NCBI GenBank assembly: GCA_945918815.1
Contig: CAMEIU010000154.1
Span: 1-5,079, forward strand
Origin: an uncultured Clostridia bacterium
GTDB taxonomy: Bacteria > Bacillota > Clostridia > Oscillospirales > Oscillospiraceae
DNA length: 5,079 nucleotides
Reading direction: 5' to 3'
Positions 1 to 3,602 of the stretch are shown piece after piece. The first letter of the stretch is position 1. Each line of letters starts with the position of its first letter. Position numbers and translations under genes: made by a program. A model generated the notes under the pieces. The model was given only the letters and a program-made list of their open reading frames with translations, made no database searches and was not told the DNA's origin.

Positions 1-483
1 CAGGATGGTTATGCGGACCTCGTAGGTCAGATTCAGGCCCTGGCCGTCCTTTTCCAGCTTGTCCACCACCCGGAGGGACTGCTCGTTGTGGCGGAAGGGC
101 ACGCCCATGACTTCGCTGAGGGCCACCTCTCCGGCGTGGCCGAAGGGCGTGTGGCCCAAATCGTGGCCCAGGGCCGCGGCCTCAGCCAGGTCTTCGTTGA
201 GCCGCAGGGCCCGGGTGATGGTCCTGGCGATGCGGCTGACCTCCAGGGTATGGGTCATGCGGGTGCGGTAGTGGTCCCCTTCCGGCTGCAAAAAGACCTG
301 GGTCTTGTGCATGAGGCGTCGGAAGGATTTGCTGTGGATGATGCGGTCCGTGTCCCGCTGATAGCAGGTGCGAACCTCGCTCTCCTCCTCGGCATAGGCG
401 CGGCCCCGGGTTTCGGCGGCCTTCTGGGCCTCCGGTGCCAGGGTCTGGTATTCCAGCTGCTCCAAACGTTCACGGACGGTCAT
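1..483 (-). CDS. dgt: dGTPase-like HD-domain triphosphohydrolase, N-terminal part (3' end outside window)
   Basis: Reading leftwards from the ATG at 483-481, 161 codons stay open to the window edge, so the C-terminal half is missing. The family hydrolyses dNTPs, classically dGTP, to the deoxynucleoside and triphosphate in the cytoplasm. Visible signatures are RRLMHKTQVF (about residues 55-64), RTRMTHTLEV (73-82, with H78 the first HD-domain ligand), the core LGHDLGHTPFGH (105-116, with H107-D108) and RHNEQS (131-136). The final Asp ligand of the HD site lies beyond the edge. The start is fixed by GAGGTG at 489-494, 5 nt upstream. A TTGACA-containing promoter precedes it, so the gene may be transcribed separately from yigZ. 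One oddity: the usual EVRDGIL reads EVRITIL at residues 155-161, next to the window edge. Family membership is secure. Whether the substrate is dGTP or a broader set of dNTPs cannot be told from this fragment. Confidence 0.93.
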   Translation of the reverse strand, partial: MTVRERLEQLEYQTLAPEAQKAAETRGRAYAEEESEVRTCYQRDTDRIIHSKSFRRLMHKTQVFLQPEGDHYRTRMTHTLEVSRIARTITRALRLNEDLAEAAALGHDLGHTPFGHAGEVALSEVMGVPFRHNEQSLRVVDKLEKDGQGLNLTYEVRITIL

Positions 484-507
484 GGAATCACCTCGTCAGA
501 TTTCCTC

Positions 508-536
508 TACTTATATATACGAAAAAAATATGTCAA
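508..536 (-). promoter_or_regulatory. Probable promoter of the dGTPase-like gene
   Basis: On the minus strand a perfect -35 hexamer TTGACA (536-531) is followed by a T-rich stretch and an AT-rich -10 region, best read as TATAAG (515-510). The spacing is 15 nt, shorter than the ideal 17. Sliding the -35 upstream to TTTTGA (538-533) gives 17 nt but a poorer hexamer. It lies 27 nt or more upstream of the ATG in the only strongly A+T-rich spot between yigZ and this gene. The assignment is by consensus only. Confidence 0.5.
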
Positions 537-538
537 AA

Positions 539-570
539 GATTTTCGAATTTGCGAAATTTTTTCGAAATC
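539..570. repeat. A+T-rich imperfect inverted repeat after yigZ (TTCGAA arms)
   Basis: GATTTTCGAA (539-548) is matched by TTCGAAATC (562-570), an inverted repeat with one extra A in the left arm and a 13-nt centre. The right arm abuts the yigZ stop codon. Read on the minus strand, the left arm is followed by TTTT and then the dGTPase -35 element. It could be a weak terminator for yigZ or an operator for the downstream promoter. The stem has few G-C pairs, so a terminator role is doubtful. Confidence 0.4.
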
Positions 571-1200
571 TCACAGTTCCACGGGAAAGGCCCGGTACTC
601 CTGGCCCGCGATCAGGCCCTCCAGAGTCCCGGCGGACAGGTCCAGGATTCTGGCCAGGAAATCCTGGGTCTGGCCCTGGGGCGTCAGGACTTCCAGCTCC
701 ACATCGGCGCCGAACTGGGTCTCCCGGATGATGCCGCCGAAGGCCGCCACCTCCAATTTGACCCGCTCATACCAGCTGTAGGGCACCGGCAGATAGATCA
801 CGTCCCAGACCCGCTTCACGGACTTGCCCGCGGCGTCCACCGCCAGCTTGGCCCCCTTGGCGTAGGCCCGGACCAGGCCCCCGGCCCCCAGGAGAATGCC
901 GCCGAAATACCGGGTCACCACGCAGCAGACGTTGAAGAGATTCTCCCGCTGCAGGACCTGCAACGTCGGCATGCCCGCCGTGCCGCCGGGCTCCCCATCG
1001 TCGGAAAACCGGGTGGGGCCGTCCTTGATGATGTAGGCATAGACGTTGTGGGTGGCGTCCCAGTGCTGCTCCCGCATTTTTTTGACGCAGGCCAACGCCT
1101 CCGCCTCGGTCTCCGTATGCCACACCCGGCCGATAAACCGGGATTTTTTCTCCACAAACTCCGCCTCGGAATCCCGGGTGGGAATCAGGTATTCGTCCAT
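571..1200 (-). CDS. yigZ: YigZ/IMPACT family protein (UPF0029 plus DUF1949 domains)
   Basis: The product is 209 aa, the usual length for bacterial YigZ/YvyE proteins. The N-terminal UPF0029/IMPACT domain (about 15-125) carries the family signatures FSDDGEPGGTAGMP (65-78) and VTRYFGGILLGAGGLVRAY (95-113). Residues from about 135 to the end match the small C-terminal DUF1949 ferredoxin-like domain. Eukaryotic IMPACT binds Gcn1 and dampens Gcn2 signalling; the bacterial role is not firmly established, though a link to translation or nucleic-acid binding has been suggested. The ATG is preceded by AGGAG (1206-1210) with 5-nt spacing, and translation ends at a TGA (573-571). I see no convincing promoter immediately upstream. 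The gene probably belonged to an hflX-yigZ operon that is now separated by the repeat element at 1221-1403. Confidence 0.95.
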   Translation of the reverse strand: MDEYLIPTRDSEAEFVEKKSRFIGRVWHTETEAEALACVKKMREQHWDATHNVYAYIIKDGPTRFSDDGEPGGTAGMPTLQVLQRENLFNVCCVVTRYFGGILLGAGGLVRAYAKGAKLAVDAAGKSVKRVWDVIYLPVPYSWYERVKLEVAAFGGIIRETQFGADVELEVLTPQGQTQDFLARILDLSAGTLEGLIAGQEYRAFPVEL

Positions 1201-1231
1201 AAATGCTCCTAATCTCTATCTCTGGGCAGCG

Positions 1232-1282
1232 CCAAGGCTTCTCCTTGAGGAGAAGCTGTCGAGCGAAGGGAGGCTGATGAGG
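1232..1282 (+). repeat. Left arm of the inverted-repeat element, with hairpin
   Basis: This arm begins CCAAGGC, contains a perfect 8-bp stem (GCTTCTCC 1237-1244, GGAGAAGC 1249-1256) with loop TTGA, continues through GCGAAG (1263-1268) and ends in GATGAGG (1276-1282). Each of these landmarks recurs in the same order in the reverse complement of the right arm at 1341-1394, so the two arms can also pair with each other. Confidence 0.75.
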
Positions 1283-1340
1283 CGTGCGGAAAAATGGCAT
1301 GATTTGCAAGAAGTTCCGGCGAATTTGCAACCCTTTTCCA

Positions 1341-1394
1341 CCTCATCCGCCCCGGCTTCGCCGGGCCACCTTCCCCTCAAGGGGAAGGCTTTGG
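1341..1394 (-). repeat. Right arm of the inverted-repeat element, with two hairpins
   Basis: Read on the minus strand, this arm starts CCAAAGC and has an 8-bp stem (CCTTCCCC at plus 1369-1376, GGGGAAGG at 1381-1388; loop TCAA on plus, TTGA on minus). It has a second stem-loop CCCGGC-TTC-GCCGGG (1351-1365) and ends GATGAGG. It mirrors the left arm. Neither hairpin is followed by a T-run on the minus strand, so it does not look like an ordinary hflX terminator. Confidence 0.75.
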
Positions 1395-1409
1395 TGCGCG
1401 TATTCTCTA

Positions 1410-2666
1410 TCATTTTACATATTGTCTCAATTTACCGTAAATGGCTTCGTCGCAGATGGCTTCTACCTGGATGCCTTCGGGGGTGTATTCGGTGTTCAAA
1501 ACCCGGGCTTGGTCGTGGAGGGTCTCCACCATGCCGCCCATGGTATAGGGCAGCAGGAACACCGCGTGGTGCAGGCCGCGCTCCAGGTTCTGCTCCACCA
1601 GCTTCAGAAGGTCCTCCAGGCCGCTGCCGTCCCTGGCGGAGACGGCAATTCGGTTTTCGCCTCTGGGGATGTCGTCCTCCTCCACCAGGTCGGCCTTGTT
1701 GTAGCACTCGATGACCGGGATGCCGGGCTTGGCCAGCTGGGCGATGAGCTTGTCCACCACGGCAATGTGGGCCTCCCGCTCCGGGTCGGCGGAATCGATG
1801 ACGTGGATCAACAGGTCCGCGTACTCCAATTCCTCCAAAGTCGCCTTGAAGGCCTCCACCAGGTGGTGGGGCAGCTTGGCGATAAAGCCGACGGTATCGG
1901 ACAGCAGCACGTCCAGGGTATCGGACACGGAGAGCTGCCTGGTGGTGGTGTCCAGGGTGTCGAAAAGCCGGTTGTTGGCCGGGATCCCCGCGCCGGTGAA
2001 GCGGTTTAAAAGGGTGGATTTGCCCGCGTTGGTGTAGCCCACCAGGGCCACCACGGGAACGGAATTCTTGATGCGCCGCTCCCGCTGGACGGCCCGGACC
2101 CGCCGGACCTCCAGCAGCTCCTCTTCCAGTCTTGTGATACGGCGGCGAATCAGGCGGCGGTCGGTTTCCAGCTGGGTTTCACCGGGGCCGCGGGTGCCGA
2201 TGCTGCCCTCCTGCCGCTCCAGATGGGTCCACATGCCGGTCAATCTCGGCAGCAGATACTGGTACTGGGCCAGCTCCACCTGCAGGCGGCCCTCTCTCGT
2301 CTTGGCCCGCTGGGCGAAGATATCGAGAATCAGTGCGCTGCGGTCCATGACCGGAACGCCGGTCATCTTCTCCAACGCCCGGTTCTGGGACGGCGAAAGC
2401 TCGTTATCAAAAATCACCAGATTGGCCTCCGTGGCCTCCAGCAGTTCCCGGATCTCCTGGACCTTGCCCTCGCCCAAAAAGCTGTGGGGATCGGGGGCCG
2501 GACGGTTCTGCAAAACCTTTGCCGCACACTGGCCGCCGGCGGTCTCCAGAAGGGCCTCCAGCTCGTCCAGGGTGGCCTCGGTGGCGTTTTCCTCCTGGGA
2601 AAACACGCCGGCGCTGAGGCCGCAGAGAATGGCTTTTTCTATGACAGGATGGTGCAAATCTTCCAT
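1410..2666 (-). CDS. hflX: Ribosome-associated GTPase HflX
   Basis: The product is 418 aa, close to family length. HflX binds the 50S subunit and splits stalled or stress-inactivated 70S ribosomes using GTP. Domain order: an N-terminal HflX domain (about 1-165, with DRSALILDIFAQRAKTREG at 108-126 and GTRGPGETQLE at 157-167), a charged helical linker (about 168-200), the G domain and a short C-terminal domain. GTPase motifs are complete: G1 GYTNAGKS (210-217), G2 region around FDTLDTTTR (235-243), G3 DTVGF (257-261), G4 NKAD (323-326) and G5 SARDG (343-347). I chose the ATG at 2666-2664 because GGAG (2672-2675) sits 5 nt upstream. The frame stays open to 2711, but a TTG start there would lie inside the rpmE terminator hairpin with no ribosome binding site. 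The gene follows rpmE on the same strand beyond that terminator. Confidence 0.96.
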   Translation of the reverse strand: MEDLHHPVIEKAILCGLSAGVFSQEENATEATLDELEALLETAGGQCAAKVLQNRPAPDPHSFLGEGKVQEIRELLEATEANLVIFDNELSPSQNRALEKMTGVPVMDRSALILDIFAQRAKTREGRLQVELAQYQYLLPRLTGMWTHLERQEGSIGTRGPGETQLETDRRLIRRRITRLEEELLEVRRVRAVQRERRIKNSVPVVALVGYTNAGKSTLLNRFTGAGIPANNRLFDTLDTTTRQLSVSDTLDVLLSDTVGFIAKLPHHLVEAFKATLEELEYADLLIHVIDSADPEREAHIAVVDKLIAQLAKPGIPVIECYNKADLVEEDDIPRGENRIAVSARDGSGLEDLLKLVEQNLERGLHHAVFLLPYTMGGMVETLHDQARVLNTEYTPEGIQVEAICDEAIYGKLRQYVK

Positions 2667-2684
2667 AAATTCTCCAAATTTCCC

Positions 2685-2724
2685 AAAAAAGATGAAAAAC
2701 GCCCGCACCAATTCGGTGCGGGCG
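2685..2724 (-). terminator. Rho-independent terminator after rpmE
   Basis: A perfect 10-bp, G+C-rich stem (CGCCCGCACC 2700-2709, GGTGCGGGCG 2715-2724) with a 5-nt loop starts 7 nt beyond the rpmE stop codon. On the minus strand it is followed by TTTTT (2699-2695), then CATC, then a second run TTTTTT (2690-2685). It is oriented to end rpmE transcription. The T-tract is interrupted, so read-through into hflX, whose ATG is at 2666, is possible. Confidence 0.88.
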
Positions 2725-2731
2725 CAGGCGA

Positions 2732-2932
2732 TTACTTCAGGCCGTATTTCTTGTTGAAACGGTCCACACGTCCACCAGTGTCAACCAGCTTCTGTTTGCC
2801 GGTATAGAAAGGGTGACACTTGGAGCAGATTTCGACGCGGATATCCTTCTTGGTGGAACCGGTCTCGATCACTTCGCCGCACGCACAACGAATGGTTGTC
2901 TGCCCGTACTTGGGATGAATGCCTTCCTTCAT
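2732..2932 (-). CDS. rpmE: Large-subunit ribosomal protein bL31, zinc-binding type
   Basis: The product is 66 aa, the normal size for the zinc-containing form of bL31, which sits on the large subunit and contributes to the bridge with the small-subunit head. The sequence runs MKEGIHPKYG to RVDRFNKKYGLK. The four zinc ligands are present as CxC (C16, C18) and CxxC (C36, C39), followed by the conserved HPFYTG. This is therefore the C+ form rather than the zinc-free paralogue made under zinc starvation. The start is the ATG at 2932-2930: AAAGAGGTG lies 6 nt upstream. An in-frame GTG three codons earlier (2941-2939) is itself part of that ribosome binding site, so it is unlikely to initiate. It has its own promoter at 2997-3025 and its own terminator, and stands divergent to yloU. 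Confidence 0.98.
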   Translation of the reverse strand: MKEGIHPKYGQTTIRCACGEVIETGSTKKDIRVEICSKCHPFYTGKQKLVDTGGRVDRFNKKYGLK

Positions 2933-2955
2933 GTTGTTCACCTCTTTCTTGTTTG

Positions 2956-2978
2956 GTAAAAGGGCAAAATACCCTTAC
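2956..2978 (-). promoter_or_regulatory. Small hairpin in the rpmE 5' leader
   Basis: GTAAAAGGG (2956-2964) faces CCCTTAC (2972-2978), giving a 5-bp core stem AAGGG/CCCTT with a 7-nt loop, extendable by GTA/TAC past a two-base bulge. It falls within the first roughly 35 nt of the predicted rpmE transcript and ends about 12 nt before the ribosome binding site. Ribosomal protein leaders are often autoregulatory, but this stem is too small to claim that. Confidence 0.3.
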
Positions 2979-2996
2979 ATTTCATCACGCCTGGGT

Positions 2997-3025
2997 ATGA
3001 TACCATATCTTCGCCGATTTTGCAA
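2997..3025 (-). promoter_or_regulatory. Promoter of rpmE (sigma-A type, extended -10)
   Basis: On the minus strand, TTGCAA (3025-3020, 4/6 to consensus) is separated by exactly 17 nt from TATCAT (3002-2997, 5/6). The -10 is preceded by TGG, an extended -10 signature. Transcription should start near 2990, giving a leader of about 58 nt before the bL31 ATG. Confidence 0.75.
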
Positions 3026-3135
3026 GTGTTTTTTTGATTTTCTCTGAAAACCTTTGCTGCTGCGGCGGGACGCATCTATGTGCCCCTTACAGAGTTCTTT
3101 CGATCCCGCCCCGTATATCTGCAATAAAACACTTG
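3023..3135. repeat. 10-bp inverted repeat spanning the two divergent -35 elements
   Basis: CAAGTGTTTT (3023-3032) is the exact reverse complement of AAAACACTTG (3126-3135). Each copy reads AAAACACTTG in the direction of its own promoter, its TTG being the first three bases of the -35 hexamer. In both cases the hexamer is 17 nt from its -10. Between the copies a second, shorter inverted repeat (GGCGGGA 3064-3070, TCCCGCC 3104-3110) is seen. I find no gene in the 2933-3218 intergenic region. Confidence 0.6.
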
Positions 3136-3161
3136 TGCTTTTCCTGAAAATAGGATACAAT
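3133..3161 (+). promoter_or_regulatory. Probable promoter of the yloU-fakA operon
   Basis: TACAAT (3156-3161) matches the -10 consensus at 5 of 6 positions and lies 17 nt downstream of TTGTGC (3133-3138), a weak -35 matching only at TTG. Transcription would start near 3168, about 50 nt before the yloU ATG. The correct spacing and position relative to yloU support the call despite the poor -35. Confidence 0.55.
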
Positions 3162-3218
3162 AGATTGGCTAGCAGCATCATCAATCCGATCAATCGCCTG
3201 GAATAAGGAGGTTCCCAT

Positions 3219-3572
3219 ATGATTCGTCTATCCACGGACCGGGGTCTTGTGGCAGTGGACAGCGCCGTGTATACCAACATCGCCGGTCACGCCGCCACCA
3301 ACTGCTTCGGCGTCAAGGGCATGGCTGTGCGCTCCATGACCGACGGTCTGGTGCACCTGCTCCGCCGGGAGGCCATGAGCAAGGGTGTCAAGGTCGCCTT
3401 CTGCGAGGATGGCTCCATCATCATCGACCTGCATATCATGGTGGACCGGGGCGTCAACATCGCCGCCATCGGCGAGTCCATCATCAGTGAAGTAAAATAC
3501 AATGTCACAAAATCCACCGGTACGCCTGTCAAGGCTGTGAACGTCTATGTGGATTCCATCACTGTGGACTAG
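3219..3572 (+). CDS. yloU: Asp23/Gls24 family protein, YloU-like
   Basis: The product is a 117-aa soluble protein without a signal peptide or membrane segment. It matches the compact Asp23/Gls24 domain across its whole length: an N-terminal beta strand and helix region (VAVDSAVYTNIAGHAATNCFGVKGM), a central DGLVHLL segment, and the strand-rich half (KVAFCEDGSIIIDLHIMVDRGVNIAAIGESIISEVKYNV) ending in VNVYVDSITVD. Relatives include envelope-stress proteins of staphylococci, but the YloU subgroup has no settled biochemical role. Its persistent pairing with yloV/fakA suggests a link to fatty acid or envelope metabolism, which is inference. TAAGGAGG (3204-3211) lies 7 nt before the ATG, a very strong ribosome binding site. 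The next gene starts 30 nt after the stop, consistent with an operon. Confidence 0.93.
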   Translation: MIRLSTDRGLVAVDSAVYTNIAGHAATNCFGVKGMAVRSMTDGLVHLLRREAMSKGVKVAFCEDGSIIIDLHIMVDRGVNIAAIGESIISEVKYNVTKSTGTPVKAVNVYVDSITVD

Positions 3573-3602
3573 TGTGCGATTACACATGGAGGTGCAACAA
3601 CT

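Larger units (their letters stand above)
1213..1411. mobile_element. MITE-like or REP-like non-coding element with 8-bp flanking direct repeats
   Basis: Between yigZ and hflX lies a 183-bp segment (1221-1403) bounded by exact direct copies of TCTCTATC (1213-1220 and 1404-1411). Inside are two long imperfect inverted arms (about 1232-1282 and 1341-1394), each with an 8-bp hairpin, around a roughly 58-bp core. The core contains the direct repeat ATTTGCAA (1302-1309 and 1323-1330). The right flanking copy overlaps the hflX TGA. No coding potential is evident. From memory, intergenic repeats with such CCTTCCCC/GGGGAAGG palindromes are common in gut Oscillospiraceae, but I cannot confirm a family here. 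Calling it mobile is inference from the symmetry and the apparent target-site duplication. A transcribed structural repeat or regulatory RNA segment is the alternative. Confidence 0.6.

Noticed and set aside
88..1212. Long plus-strand open frame antisense to the dGTPase-like gene and yigZ
   Set aside because: It lies opposite two clearly recognisable genes, crosses their A+T-rich spacer, has no ribosome binding site and encodes low-complexity sequence with no recognisable family. It is a product of G+C-rich codon bias.
1302..1330. CRISPR-like or tandem repeat (ATTTGCAA twice)
   Set aside because: There are only two 8-bp copies, without regular spacers, inside the inverted-arm element.
1341..1394. 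Rho-independent terminator for hflX
   Set aside because: The hairpins just after hflX are strong, but no T-run follows either of them on the minus strand, and the matching arm at 1232-1282 shows they belong to a repeat element.
1284..2757. Plus-strand open frames antisense to hflX (1284-2009, 2068-2757)
   Set aside because: They mirror a complete, motif-perfect HflX gene; their predicted products are compositionally biased and lack start signals.
2933..2990. Riboswitch or T-box in the rpmE leader
   Set aside because: The predicted leader is only about 58 nt with one 5-bp stem, too short for known riboswitch or T-box architectures.
2975..3280. Minus-strand 101-codon frame across the rpmE-yloU intergenic region
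   Set aside because: It would span both divergent promoters and enter the yloU coding region, has no ribosome binding site and no recognisable sequence.
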